A stretch of 64,000 bases of DNA, taken from assembly GCA_002104945.1 (NCBI GenBank), contig MCFH01000033.1:186001-250000 (forward strand), written 5' to 3'. Made by a program: the position numbers and the translations under genes. Under the pieces are notes generated by a model. The model was given only the letters and a program-made list of their open reading frames with translations. It ran no database searches and had not been told where the DNA came from. The DNA is from Piromyces finnis (lineage: Eukaryota > Neocallimastigomycota > Neocallimastigomycetes > Neocallimastigales > Neocallimastigaceae). Numbering within the stretch: position 1 is the stretch's first letter; every line of letters starts with the position of its first letter. Positions 48,913 to 62,284 of the stretch are shown piece by piece.

Positions 48913-49430
48913 AACATTTTCATATTAATAAAAAAAAATTCAAATTTATACAATATTATATTTCATATCAATTCCTATTTTTTCAATTTAGCATTCTTTT
49001 TTTTAATAAATATTTTCTTTTTCTAAATTTTATTTCTTTGCTAATTTATATATTTTTATATGGAAAAAAAAGTTTATTTATTTATTTTATTTATATTTTA
49101 TTTTCAGTATTTCTTAATAATTTATAGGAATAAATAAACGTTATTCAATAAAACAAATAAAAATTTCTTTTTTTTTTTTTTTTGTTGTTGCTGTATTTTA
49201 TCGTTTTGTTAAATTATTATAAATTAAAATTTATTTGATTTTTATTATTTTTTTATTGTTTTATTATAAAATTACGAAAAAAAAAAAAAGAAAAACTCTT
49301 TTTATTTTGAAATTCTATTATTATATTATAAATATTATTTATGGAAATATTATTTGTTATTTTTTTTTAATTTTATTATGATTTATATTATTATTAGTTT
49401 ATTTTTAACATTTTATTAAAAAAAAAAAAA
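48913..49430. other. AT-rich 3' flank
   Basis: Between the right target-site duplication and the stop codon of the DUF3844 gene only T- and A-rich simple sequence is seen. Before LINE C inserted, the GH36 and DUF3844 genes were convergent neighbours about 700 bp apart. Confidence 0.6.
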
Positions 49431-50942
49431 TTAGTTGGTCTTTTGATGAGATGCAACACCAACAATTGGAATATCAGACTTAATATTGAACATAATACCA
49501 ACAACGAAAATAAGAATAACAATTAAAATAACTGAAGACCAGAATAAGAGTTGGAATTGTGAAGAAATGTTCTATTATTTAAATAAATTTTGTTAATAAT
49601 GTTTATATTAAATTGTAATTAAATTTAAAAATTATTATAAAAACTTACTTCAGCTTCACAGGCAACACCACCGTATTTAACATTGTCAACAGTCTTACAA
49701 CTACATGAGAAACATCCTGGATTACGAGACTTTTCATCGAATTGTTCACAAGTACCTCTACCATTACATTGGTTAGTAGCCTTCATACAATCTTCAGCAG
49801 TAGCAAAGAGAGAGTAATTGTTAACTCTAGCACATGAAGCAGAAGCATTAGCTTGTCTCTTCATGAACTTTCCATTAATACTACGCTTAGCTTTAATACC
49901 AGCTGGAGTGGTAATAACTTCAGCAACACCATTTTCATATAAACCTTGGAATTCCTTAACAATAGCATCAACAGCCTTCTTTACAATAGCTTGAGCTTCC
50001 TTGTATTGTTCAGATTCTGGACCATAAGTTTCATAAATCTTCTTAGCACCATCAGAAACAATACCGAAGAAGTCTTTGTTTTCATCCTTAACTAAATTAG
50101 AAGCACCATTGTTAATAGCACCTAAGATATCATGCATGTAAACCATTTCCTTCATGAAAATCTTATCAGTTGATTTATTTTCATCAAATACAGTGGTATC
50201 ATATAATTCATTAAATCTCTTGGCAACATCATCAACCATACCACTAACAGCCTTACGAACCTTGTTGTATGGATGACCAGTTAAAGTAACATCCTATAAA
50301 TATAATCAATTTTTATAATTTAGAAACAAATTCTTTTTGTTCTTTATTTTAAAAAGAATTTACTTACATTTTCCTTCATAACAACACGAACAACGTTGGA
50401 CTTGTATTCACCTTCCTTACATTCATTTTCTTCGTTAGAAACAAGAACAATCATTGAATCTGAATTTTGAGATTCAGCAAGCTTGTAGGCAACTTCAAGT
50501 TCAAAAGCAGCCATTCCTTCAGCAGATACAACATCAGATGATGGAATAGTGTATGAAGTCTTGTCATTTAAGGATTCTTTAATAATATAAATATAATTAT
50601 ATTAATCATATTTTCTATTTTATATTTTTAATAAAAAATATTTGAAATTTAAATTTTACCTGAATCAACACCTTCAAGAGAAATTAAAAGGTTAGCCTTT
50701 GGCTTGTTGAAGATATCAGAAGCAGCATTAACGATAGCCTTATCGTTAACAGCAGCAAAGCTGGCATCTTCACTTTCAATACCAACGAAGTGAGAAACAA
50801 TACCATCTAATTCTGGGAAACTAATTGATCTGACATTTTGTTCAACATTTGGGAAAATTCTGACTGAACCTTCATTACCAGCAGCAAAGACTGATAAAGC
50901 CTTGACAATTAAAAGAACAGAAGTTAAGTGGAATTTTGCCAT
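49431..50942 (-). CDS. DUF3844/Vps3844-type membrane protein
   Basis: Four exons, 50942-50660, 50576-50368, 50293-49649 and 49571-49431, give 425 residues with phases 1, 0, 0. Residues 1-21 are a signal peptide ('MAKFHLTSVLLIVKALSVFA'). The large lumenal region contains 'IVSHFVGIESED'. Near the C-terminus is a Cys-rich EGF-like module ('SCARVNNYSLFATAEDCM', 'ATNQCNGRGTCEQF', 'CFSCSCKTV', 'YGGVACEAE'), the signature of DUF3844. One transmembrane helix ('LLFWSSVILIVILIFVVGIV') and a short cytosolic tail end the protein, giving type I topology. Family members are annotated as fungal vacuolar sorting protein Vps3844; a secretory or vacuolar-pathway location is expected, mechanism unknown. Codon use is strongly biased, like the GH3 gene, which suggests high expression. 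Confidence 0.85.
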
Positions 50943-52262
50943 TATGTTCTATTATTCTATTACAATTGATATATTTTTGATAAATTTCATTAAATATTTT
51001 AGTTTGAATTTTTTTTTTTTATCATAAAATATTATAATAAAAGATTTATATTATTATATATATGTTTTTTAATATTTGATTTAATAATTATCATTAATGA
51101 AATATATTTTATAAACTATTATTCGGTAAAATTTGTATATACTGTAAATACTTTATAATATTATTATACTTTTATTATTATTTATTTTTTTTTAACTATA
51201 TAACATTTTGTTTTTTCGAAATGTATTTTGTTATTATATTTTTAAAATGAAATAACATATTATTGTAAATTCGATTTATTATTTATTACTTTCAATTAAA
51301 AGGAAAAAATAATTATTTGTATTATTCCATAATATCAATAATACATAATCAACATTACTGAATTTTTTTTTTTTTTCTCCTTGGTATTTGAATATATTTC
51401 ATTTAATATATCTATTGCTTCATTTTATTTTAATAATTGTAATCCACTTATTCTTTATAAATCAATTTCATCTTGCTAATAAATATCCTCTTATATTTTC
51501 CTCTTAGTATTATTATAAAAGATATGCTCTTTTTTTTATTATTAAATCCATATTGTTTTGAAAATTACCTTTATTTTTTTTTTTTTTAATTCTATATTCC
51601 TTTTTTTTTTTTTTAATTTCTTTTTACTTTTTTTTTTTATTTAACTTATTTTTTTTTAATATTTTTTTTTTTTTTTTTAAAAAAAAACAGTATTTTAAAA
51701 AAAATTAAAGCATATATATAAATAATAAAATTAAACAAAATATTAAATAATCATATATATTATTTTTTCTAATAATTGATAATAACCAAAACAATTTATT
51801 TGAAATATTAAATATTACTTTGATTAATAATAGTTATCTTATTTTTATTTTTGTAATAATAATTTTATTTTTATGATAATTGTATTTAATTATATAATAT
51901 ATTACAATATACTAATTAATATATTATAATAAATATTTTTGCTATAGATATTTTGAAGAATTTATAATTATGTATTAAAAATTATCAATATATTAGGATT
52001 ATATATAAACTATATTACTATAATTAATTTATTTTTATTACACTTAATAATAGATAAAAATTAATAGTACTACAAAAAACTATTATAATTTTTAATAATA
52101 TATTATGACATCACCAAAGCCTCTTTAGTATTATAATAAAGTGATTGGACAGTTATATTGTTCCAGCAATTTCATTGGTATAATTGTTCATTTTTTATGT
52201 TAAGCTAATAAATATATGTATTAATTAGCATTGTTATACAAATTTAAGAATGATACTAACGT

Positions 52263-52377
52263 GTTTGATTTATTTATTTATTCATTAATTATAATTTATT
52301 TATTTATATATTTATTTATTTATATATTTATTTATTTATATATATATATATATTTATTTATTATTATTTATTTATTT

Positions 52378-52429
<52 letters not shown>

Positions 52430-52453
52430 CTTACTTACTTACTTACTTACTTA
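52263..52453. repeat. TTTA tetranucleotide microsatellite ending in TTAC units
   Basis: The array is mostly (TTTA)n interrupted by TATA tracts, then changes abruptly into (CTTA)n at about 52427-52453. The sharp switch from TTTA to TTAC units suggests spread of one point variant by slippage. Confidence 0.9.
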
Positions 52454-54129
52454 TTATCACTATTTATAAATTATATGAATAATAATATATGATAATAAGC
52501 TATTTTTGTTTTTAATTTTTTTCTCAAAATTACTTTTTATATTATTACAGTTCATTAAATTACAATTATATATGCATTTACAATTTTTAATATTTCAAAA
52601 ATACTTTATAAATATTTTATTATTTCTAAATACTAAAACAAAATTTTTAAAAAATAAGTAATTATTATTTACAAAAAAAAAAAATAGTAAATGAATTTTA
52701 AACTATTTTTGTTAATGTTAAAATCGTGAATTTTTAAAGAGAAATAACATTTAATTATAAATTAAATATAATTATAATTATTTTATAATGCATAAAAAAT
52801 TATATTATTTTGTTTTATTTATAAGAAGAAAAAAAAATGATAAATATCATATTGGAATTTATGGTAATAATAATTTTTGTGTTTTATTAAAATAAATATG
52901 GAAATTTATAAGAATAAATTGGTTTACTAGGTTTTACTAGTACATTTGATAAAAGTTATTTAAATAAATACTATAATCAAATATGAAATGATAAGAAATG
53001 CTATTCTAAAAAAAAATGTTAATAATTTAGAATGTTTATCCAATAAATATTAATGACAGTATTAAGAGACTAAAAGATATTTATATAAATTTATGGATAT
53101 TTAGAAAATTTTTTATATATTATTGTTTTACATAATGTTTAAAATAAGTACTATACTGAAGATTAAATTTATTTTAAGGTCCTTACAATAGTGGCAGTTA
53201 TAAAAGGCGTTATACAAGTTATAGTAATAAGGGCGCGTCTATAATTATATTTATTTTATTTTTCTAATTTGTTTGTTATTATAACATAACAAACAAACAT
53301 TATAGATTTTATTTTAATAATGTTAAATTTCAAAATGATAGTTTTAAAAATATACAAATTATTATTAAAAGTCTCAATAAATATAAGTTTATTTTATATA
53401 TTATCTAGTCTAATAAATAATAATATTTAAACATTACATATTATTTATAAAAGATGTAATTAACAATGTTATTAATTTATTAAAAGTAAAATTTTCAATT
53501 GAATTGGTAATTTTAAATAATATTATGTTATTTTCATAATTTTATAATATTTAATATTATAAACTTAAAACTTCAAATAGTTTATATCTATCTAATTTAT
53601 TAGAATTCTTGAAAAACACTAATGAAAATTTTAAATTTAAATTTTTTTAAATTTAAATTTCTCTTCCAAAAAAAAAAAAATAAAGTAATAAATATTATTA
53701 TTGATCTTTTATTTAATTATACGCCACATTTTGTCATAAAAGGAAGTGTTACCATAAATTTATAAATTTATGGATTGTAATTATTATTACTATTAATATT
53801 TATATATAAATAAAGTTTAATACTATTCATAAGAATTTAATTTTTTTGCTACATTGTACGTATAACTACTTTTGCATTTAAATATTGAAAGCATATTAAA
53901 TACCACATAAACTTTATTCATAAAATGAATTATAATAATAATAAATAAATAAATAATAAAATAATTTTTTATTTTGCTATTACTAAAAATTGATTTCTTC
54001 TTTAAATTTCAATAAATTAATCATCAGCAACAAATACTCAATAACACAATAAAATTCCATTGATACTATTAATCCACAATATCATAGATCAGTAATGAAA
54101 ATAACTAAAAACAATAGATTATTTATATT

Positions 54130-54136
54130 TCTTTTT

Positions 54137-54169
<33 letters not shown>

Positions 54170-54331
54170 TCGTTGTTGTTGTTACTTTACATGAATAATT
54201 TTATAAATTATTATATATTTTTTTTTTTGTTATTGTTGTTACTTTACATGAATAATTTTATAAATTATATTTTTTTTTGTTGTTGTTGTTGTTACTTTAT
54301 ATGAATAATTTTATAAATTTTATAACTTATC
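54130..54331. repeat. Long T run plus three 53-57-bp tandem units
   Basis: After a ~40-base T run, gttacttta(c/t)atgaataattttataaatt occurs at 54181, 54238 and 54291, separated by T runs and GTT repeats. It lies just downstream of the makorin stop codon (54342) and may fall in its 3' UTR. Confidence 0.88.
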
Positions 54332-54341
54332 AATAATATGA

Positions 54342-57300
54342 TTAAGCTTTTTTATTTTTACTTTTGTTTATGGTTACTGTATTAGAACTAGTACTATCAA
54401 AAGAAGAATGACTATTGTTTGTATTTTGAGATGATAAATTTATATGTTGAGATGATCTTGAAAAACTTGAATATTTTGAACGAGGAACTGTTCCAACACC
54501 ACTTTTACTTCCAATACTACTAGAAAAATATTGATCATTTCCAGGAGATTCATGTTGATGATAATATTTTGCGTAAATTTCATCTTCTCCAATAAATGAT
54601 GAAGAAGAAGTTAATGAAGAAGAAAATGTTGATTCCATTTCAAAATCAGTATTATGGCTGGTATAAGTATTACTACCATAATAACGATTATTATAGAAAT
54701 GTTTTTTTGTTGGATCTCTTTGTGGTAATCTTTCTTTTGAATTTACCGAGTTTGTTAAATTTATTGGTGGTATAACTGGATGATCATCAAATGTATGAAG
54801 ATTGTTTCCTATCGATGAAGTAGAATCAATTCTATCATTTTGAGAATTCTTACTCTCCACTTCTTCAACTTCATTATTTTCAGTTGTTTTTCTTTTTAAT
54901 GAATCAATAGCATCGCAACTAATACTGTTTTTTGTATTGCTTAATTCATTGATACTAATGTTAGAATTACAATTATTTTGAATATCTTTATTATCATTAT
55001 TCTTATTTTTATTGCCTAAATATTTTCTAGATTGTTTTAAAGAATTAATTGGATCATTAGAAATTGATGAGTTTGTTGTATTAGATGTAATTACACTAAG
55101 ATCATTTAATATAATGCTGTTGGAAATACCATTATTTTCATTATCACTCAAAGCATCCTTTGATAATGAAATTGTATGAGATTTTGTATTTCTACTACTT
55201 CTTGATGTAGAAGTCAATATTGACGATTGTAACATATTACGACTATCTTCATGAACTATACCAAAAGTATCAAATGACTCATTATTATTAGACGAATCAT
55301 TTAAATCACGATTTAATGTAGATACATTATTACTATTACTGCTATTATTAGTATTACTATTATTATTAGGATTATTAGGATTAGAGATGTTATTGTTAAT
55401 ATTATTTTCGTTGATACTATTGTTGAAATTGATAGAATTTATATTATTATTGCTATTATTTATAGTGTTAGTATTAGTATTTGTTAAATTTGTTAATTGT
55501 TCAGTTCTATGGTATCGGTATGAAGGGGAAATTCTTTGATTTGAATATATTCCTGTAACTGGCATATGCATGTTTTCAACAGATAAATTATAATTGTTAA
55601 GTGAAGAGTTCGAATTAGCATTCCTATTATTTGTCATGAAATATTGATTTAAATCTTCATCAATTTCATCTAAATAATCTGATATATCACTATCACTTAT
55701 ATCACTCACATCGTTATTATCATTATCATTATTATTATCATTCTCTTCAAAATTTAATTCACTAAATTCATTAATAACATCAGTTAACATATACTCGTTA
55801 TTCATTATATTTCCATGAGCATCTGATGGTATAAAGTTTTGATTTTGAATATAGCCATTTAATAATAAATCACTATCAAACGAATTATCACTATGATAAA
55901 ATGGGTTAGTAAATACTCCATTATGCATTCCATAATCATCACCATCATCTACTAATAAAGCCTCTTCTATAAAACGATCATTAAAATATTGAATAGTTCC
56001 ATCTATATCATTTTGAACAATATTTTGATCATATTCTTCAGGACTAATAAATTGAATAGCAGTGTTTAAATATGAAAACCTTGCATATTGACCATCTGGT
56101 TTATAATGTGAATATATACCTTTTAAAAAAATAATAATAAGTAATTGTTTATTTACTTTCTTATTTATTTATTGCTTTTATTTACTACTAATATCTTTTT
56201 ATAAACAACTTTTAAATATATAATTTTATTTTTTATTATATACTTACAATTATCACCATATGGACAAAATTTATAATTTGTTTCTCTTAACTTTCGACAT
56301 TCTGTATTTGCTAATTCCTGTTTATACTCTGTAATTAATAATTTTCTTTCAGTTTCATTTTTCGGAAACTTCTCAGAAGGAATTATGAATTGAGATTTCT
56401 AAAAATAATATATTTCATAATTTTGTATTATTAATTAATTTTCATTAATATTATATATACATATATATTACTTACAGTCTTACATAATGGACATTTTAAA
56501 TGATTATTTATATCACTAAAATCTTGTGAATTTCTCCACATCTTAATACAATCATAACAAAAATAATGATTACAATTACCTATTAATATTCAACAAAATT
56601 CATTTTCAATTTAATTAGAAATTAAAATATATATATATGAAATAAAATTAATTTATTTTTAAACTTACATAAAACACCAAATTTCGCTGGAGGAATAATA
56701 TTTTCTAAGCATATTGAACACACATTATTTTGTTCATCTTCGTTTTCATTTGAATCAATTTTATTATTATCTTTATTATCATTTGAAATTGCTCCTAAAC
56801 ATAATTCTGAATGTTCTACAAGTATGAGAAAAAGACGAAGATGAAAATATTTATTTATTTATTATAAAAATTAAGTGATTTAAATATATATTCATTATAA
56901 AACACATATCGTAAATATAATAAATTTTAATATTTCAATATAGAATTATAAAACAATTAATAAATTCCTTAATATAATAAATAATAAATTTATATATGAA
57001 ACCATATACTTACTTTTCACTTGTAAGGACATTTCCTTTAATGGATTATATACATTTTGTTGGCATAATGAACATGGAGTTCCATGAATAAAACGACATC
57101 GATTTCCAAATTTACATTTATTATTTATATTTGCTATACATATTTCATTAATTCTTCCAATAGGATCTAATAAAAAAGGTGTATTATTCTCACTATTGTA
57201 TATATTATTTAAAGAATTTTCATTTAAATTTTGTGTATTTGAATTATTTAAATGAATTTCATTTGGTAAATGTGTTCTTGTCTCATTTGTTCTAATTTGA

Positions 57301-57506
57301 GTAGATAAATTATCACCATTGGAATTAAGTGAATTTTCCGAATCTGAATCTGGTAAATTTCTATCATTTGAAGCTAAATTTCTACCGTATAAATCAATAT
57401 TTTGTGATATTTCAAACGGTAATGAAAAATTAGAAATGTTGCTATTGTTTCTTTGTGAGGAATTATCATTTCCTCTAAATAATCTATGAAAGTTTATTCT
57501 ATTCAT
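54342..57506 (-). CDS. MKRN: Makorin-type RING/C3H E3 ligase with long Asn/Ser tail
   Basis: Five exons, 57506-57014, 56815-56669, 56579-56476, 56398-56248 and 56119-54342, give 890 residues. After ~125 Asn/Ser-rich residues comes a C3H finger ('CKFGNRCRFIHG'), then the makorin Cys motif ('TPCSLCQQNVYNP'). The RING starts 'CSICLENIIPPAKFGVLCNC', continues 'HYFCYDCIKMWRNS' and ends 'CPLCKT'. The makorin block 'SQFIIPSEKFP' and a last C3H ('FCPYGDNCIYSHYKPDG') follow. This order matches makorins, RNA-binding ubiquitin ligases linked in animals to translation and ribosome quality control. The protein then runs on for about 580 residues of low-complexity Asn/Ser/Asp sequence that usual makorins (~400-500 residues in total) lack. 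No stop or splice site was seen that would end it earlier. Confidence 0.9.
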
Positions 57507-59176
57507 TATATATAAATAACTATGAAATTTGATAACAATGAAATATTTTAATTTATTTAATTTACAATTACTATTCTTATTTTTTAAAATAATATATTCC
57601 TATTGTTTTTTATTATTATTTTTATTGTTGTATTTTTTTAATAAAAATTGTTATTGATATTTAATATACTATTATGATAGTTATATATTTGGTATATTAA
57701 TATCAATTACATTAATTATATATCATATATTATAATTATTTTTTTTATTTTATTATATTTTATTATATTTTATTCTTTTTTGAAATTTTATTTAGGTTGT
57801 TGTTGTTGTTGTTATTGATTGATATTTACTTTATAGTTACTTAAATTTATTTCAAAATATATATATATATCTATTTTTTTTATATTATTTTATTTTTTGT
57901 AATTCTTATTTATAAATTTAAATTATGTAATTACAATTCAATAGTTAATATCAATATATATAAACTATATATTATTAATATTAGTTTATTTTATATTATT
58001 TATAGCCATTCTCTTTACAAAGAATGCTCATAAATAATACTATTTAAAACAATTGAAAATAAGAAAATAAAAAAAAAAAATTCTTCAATTTCCTGTATTT
58101 AATAAAAAATTTTCTGGTATATTGTAATTTTATTTATTCTAAAAATATAAAAAAATGAAATATACTATATAATAAGGTTTATTTTTCATTATATTAAACA
58201 AATTAAATAATAAAAAAGAATAACCAAAAGAATTGAAATTAATTAAAATAAATATATTATAATATATTATTTTCATAAATATTAGAAAAAAAATAAATTA
58301 ATGATTAAAAATTCTAAGAAATCTTCATATTAAAAAGTAATTATTATAGTTTATTTATGTGGCTTTAATAATAAAATTGTATTTATTACCATAATCGAAA
58401 TGTAGTACCCAAATTTTTAATATTTACCTATTCCATCTATTCCATGTGTTAATTTATTTTACATTAAATAAAGTTATTTCTGTAAAACTTTAAATTAAAT
58501 TATTACATCAAAAATTGAATAAATTAAAATATAGATTAAAAAAAAAAACTATTGTTTTGGAGTATAATCATTTTTATTTACAATTTTAATTTCTATCAAT
58601 TATTCTACTATTGTTATAGTTAATTTACCTAATTTGTCAATAATCTTATTTAAAGAATAATTAAAAATGATAAATACTTTTTGATTAGAAATATTATTTC
58701 TTTAATAGATCCTTTATTTTACTATTATTTATTATAGTGTTGATATTACTACTCGGACGACTTTTTTTACAGATACAAAAACGTTTATAGGAAAAAAATA
58801 ACAATATTTATTTATTTAATAGAAAGCCTTATCAAATTATAAAAAAATAAAAAAAAAAAAAGTTTATATAAATTTATACAATACACTCAAAAATTAATAA
58901 TCATATATTATGTAATTATTAATTAAATATTTTTTTGTATTTATTTCTTTACATAATATTTATTATAATATTTATTATAATATTTATTATATATTTATTA
59001 TATATTTATTATATATTTTAATCTCTTGAGATTTTATCTATTAAATAGTGAATTCATTCAGATTCTAATATCTAAATATTAAATAAAAATAAATTTTAAT
59101 AATTTAAACTTTTAAATATAATTTTCATTGAACATAAAATATAAAAAAAAAAAAAAGTTATAAATATTTTTTAATT
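57507..59176. other. AT-rich intergenic region
   Basis: Upstream of the makorin gene and downstream of the Dus1 gene. It contains ATTTATTATA repeats near 58965-59020 and A/T runs; no gene is seen. Confidence 0.6.
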
Positions 59177-61791
59177 TTAAAATTTATCCTTCAAACTATG
59201 TGGAACATGTACACAACATAATTTGCTTAATATACTCTTTTTTAATTCCTCTGAATCAGAGCTAAAGTACATTTTTAAGTCGGAACTCATAGCATCACGG
59301 CAACATAATTTACAATATTTATTTATACAATTATTTGATGAAATATTATTACACTTTTTACAGCGAATTCTTGATTCTTTACGAGTTTGTTTGTTCTTTT
59401 TATTCTTGTGCTTTTCATTTTGTTTAATTTCTTCAGTTTCATTAACTTTTCTTTTTTTATTTTCCTGTTCATCATTAAGTTTCTTTTCATTTTCTGATAT
59501 TATATCACCTTCTGTTTTTGTATTTTCTAATGTATTAACTGTATCAATAGTATCAAGTTTATTTTCATTTTTTTCTGATTTAGCATTGCTTTGTTGCTCA
59601 ATTTTTCTCCTATTATGGATCAATTCCTTACGTATATATGGTTGAGCTAACCAATGTGGAATAATTCTATGACCTTTTTCATCTCTTTTATTAAATTCTG
59701 GATCTTCAATTTTATTTTCTTCAGCAGTTTTCTTGGATATTTATATATTTTGAGAAATTTAATATATTTTTATATTATTAATTAAATAAAAGTTTTTAAA
59801 ATACTTACAATTAATCTCTTTTTAAATTCATATACGATATTAAATAATTCTTCTATATCTGAAGCTTTAGCTAATCTTGCTCTTAAATCAATATGAAGAT
59901 GTAAACTAATATTATAATATCATTAAATAATAACAATTCAATATTTTTTCTTATTATTTAATTTTGCTAAAACAAATAAAAAAATTATAAAAAAAAATTA
60001 CCATGGATTGAATAATTTAAATAAATGAGCCCTAATTGAACCTAAGGTTGATGATTCGGGTAATTCCTTATATATATTTAAATACTATAATTAAATAATT
60101 ATATAAAATGTAAAATATTAATGACTAACAATCAAAATACAAACGAAAACTAAATAATAATATTTTTTTTAAACATACTTCTTCAGCATAATGCCATATT
60201 GGTAAATAACCTGGTCTAAATAAACCTGGATTATACAAAACACCCTCTATACATATAATTCAATATATTTTTGTATTTATTTCATTTAAATAATAATATT
60301 ATTAATATTATTATTACTTACCTCCTGACATAACAGCATCTGCACCAGTTTCATCTAAACAACGTTGAATATCTTCATAATATAATATATTTCCATTTGC
60401 AACAACTGGTATTTTAACATTTTCCCTTAAAAATGTTAATAATTACATAATATACAATATATATTATAATACGTATTAATATTACTAAAACAATATTTTT
60501 ACTAAATATTAAAATAAATAACATACTTGATTTTTTTGATATATTCCCAATTTGCAAGTCCAGTATTGTGACCCTTCTGTTCTCTATATCTTGCATGAAC
60601 AGTAAGCATCTTACATTATTTTTTATGTATTAAATGTATTAATTAAATTAGTATAAAATAATAAATACAAATACATATACTAAAAATACTTACTTGGCAT
60701 CCAGCATTTTCTAACATTTTTGCATATTTAATTGTCTTTTCCATATCTGGGTATACTCTTATTTTACAGGTAACGGGAACAGACAAATTTTCATGTAATT
60801 TCTTAACTATTTTTATTAAAAAAAAAAAAAAAAATTAATATAATTAGTAATATTAACATTTATTATATATTATTATATACAATACCAATTCTTTCGATTA
60901 AGTCCCATTCTTCCATCAAGAATGAACCATAATGACCTCTTTTTGCAATATGTTGAGGACAACCCAAATTAACATCTACAGCATCACATTTATCCTCAAC
61001 AAGCTAATATTATAATATTATAATACAATGTATATTTCAATTATCAATTTATATAATAATAAAGTCTTTTATATAAAGGACGTACTTTTCCAGCTTTCAA
61101 CATAATATCTGGGTCATTACCACATAACTTTAATAATGAAATTAAATAATTAATTCAATATAATTAAATAAATTAAAATATAAAATAATTATAGTAAATC
61201 AAATAATAGAAACTTTATATATTAAATTTCAAAAATTATTATAGTAATGATAATAATGATGATGATAATATTTAAATATAATATTAAATTTCAGACTATT
61301 TAACTATTTAATCTTACTTGAACAATAACTGGACGATCTTTTTCATTTGTACTCCATTGTTCCTTACGATAAAGTTCATTTTTTGGTTCAATAAAAAATT
61401 TAGCATTAAACATTGGAGTAAAACATAAATCTGCACCATAACGTTTGGTTAAAATTCTCCAAGCCTTTTTTAATAATATTTAATAAAACGAAATATGTTT
61501 TTACATTAAAGAAAATCATTATAAAAATATATATATTATATAAATATGAATTTCATTAATTTTTACTTACAAGCTCTGAATGTTCAACCTTTCGAAATTA
61601 ATGAAATATATATACATATATATATATATATATATTTAAAATTAATTTGTATAATATAAATATAAATATAATAAAACATAATTTAATATAGTAAAGCAAA
61701 TAAATAAATAAATAAATAAATAAAATAAGAGAAAAGAAAAGAGAAGAGAAAAAAAATAAAAAAAAATAAAATAAAAAATAAAAAAATAAAA

Positions 61792-61830
<39 letters not shown>

Positions 61831-61928
61831 TGAATAAATTTAAAACGAACCATAGGAGCAACAATATATTTAGGTTTTTTTAAAATCTTATTAAAAAATT
61901 CATATCCTTCTAATTTACGATTTTCCAT
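59177..61928 (-). CDS. DUS1: tRNA-dihydrouridine(16/17) synthase, Dus1-type
   Basis: Twelve exons: 61928-61851, 61588-61571, 61464-61318, 61127-61086, 61003-60886, 60806-60694, 60609-60527, 60425-60322, 60246-60179, 60084-60002, 59905-59809, 59731-59177; phases agree, 501 residues. The FMN-binding TIM barrel is clear: 'YIVAPMVEHSELAWRIL', 'PVIVQLCGNDP', '[11 protein letters not shown]' with the catalytic Cys110, '[11 protein letters not shown]', '[12 protein letters not shown]', 'IPVVANGNI', 'NPGLFRPGY'. The pattern 'KRGHYGSFL' is typical of Dus1/DUS1L rather than Dus2-4. The enzyme reduces U16/U17 in the tRNA D-loop using NADPH. The C-terminus is Lys/Glu-rich with a Cys-rich motif ('CKKCNN', 'CKLCCRDA') as in DUS1L. 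The first intron holds an AAAT/AAT simple repeat (~61690-61830) and its donor GTTCGT is unusual. One exon has only 18 bases. Confidence 0.92.
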
Positions 61929-62284
61929 TTTCCAAAAAAATAATGAAATTTAATTTCGAAATTTGAATTTTTCTTTTTTCTTTTTTTTTAAAAAAAATAT
62001 ATATATACAAAACTAAAATTTAATATTATTTTTTAATTTGTTGAATTTTTTAAATTATAATATTATTGGTTGTTAATTAAGTCTAAATAAATAACTTTAA
62101 AAATTATTTTTTTGAAAATTTAAGTATAAAATATTTTTATTTGATTTACAATATTTTTATTTATTTAGTTTATGTTTTAATGTTTTTATATTATTATTTT
62201 TTGTATGTTGATGTATTTAAACTTTCTTGATTGATTATTTTTAATAAATTAAAGGATTAATTTTTTTTACATTAATTAAACTTT
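61929..62284. other. AT-rich spacer
   Basis: A 356-bp spacer between the Dus1 start and the Rpn13 stop, both on the minus strand. It presumably contains the Rpn13 terminator region and Dus1 promoter; no site is assignable. Confidence 0.6.

Larger units (their letters stand above)
50943..54341. other. 3.4-kb gene-free AT-rich region
   Basis: No coding frame beyond simple-sequence artefacts is present. Contents: T-rich runs (51360-51690), a TTTA microsatellite (52263-52453), a perfect 22-bp palindrome (53752-53773), an inverted repeat around gttataatgtta-like sequence near 53272-53296, a short less A+T-rich island (~53176-53245), and a T run followed by a 53-57-bp tandem repeat next to the makorin stop codon. 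None is a recognisable gene. Confidence 0.6.

Noticed and set aside
52231-52482. 83-codon Tyr/Leu/Phe-rich frame
   Set aside because: It is translation of the TTTA microsatellite.
53176-53245. Possible tRNA or small RNA gene in a less A+T-rich island
   Set aside because: No cloverleaf, anticodon arm or T-loop consensus can be drawn; no tRNA was found by eye anywhere in the window.
53752-53773. Perfect 22-bp palindrome as a protein-binding site
   Set aside because: In DNA this A+T-rich, such palindromes arise often by chance; nothing around it supports a function.
54095-54304. 69-codon Phe/Leu-rich frame
   Set aside because: It is translation of the T run and 53-57-bp tandem units, with no domain.
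61598-61864. Tyr/Phe-rich minus-strand frame
   Set aside because: It lies in the first Dus1 intron and consists of AAT and AAAT simple repeats.
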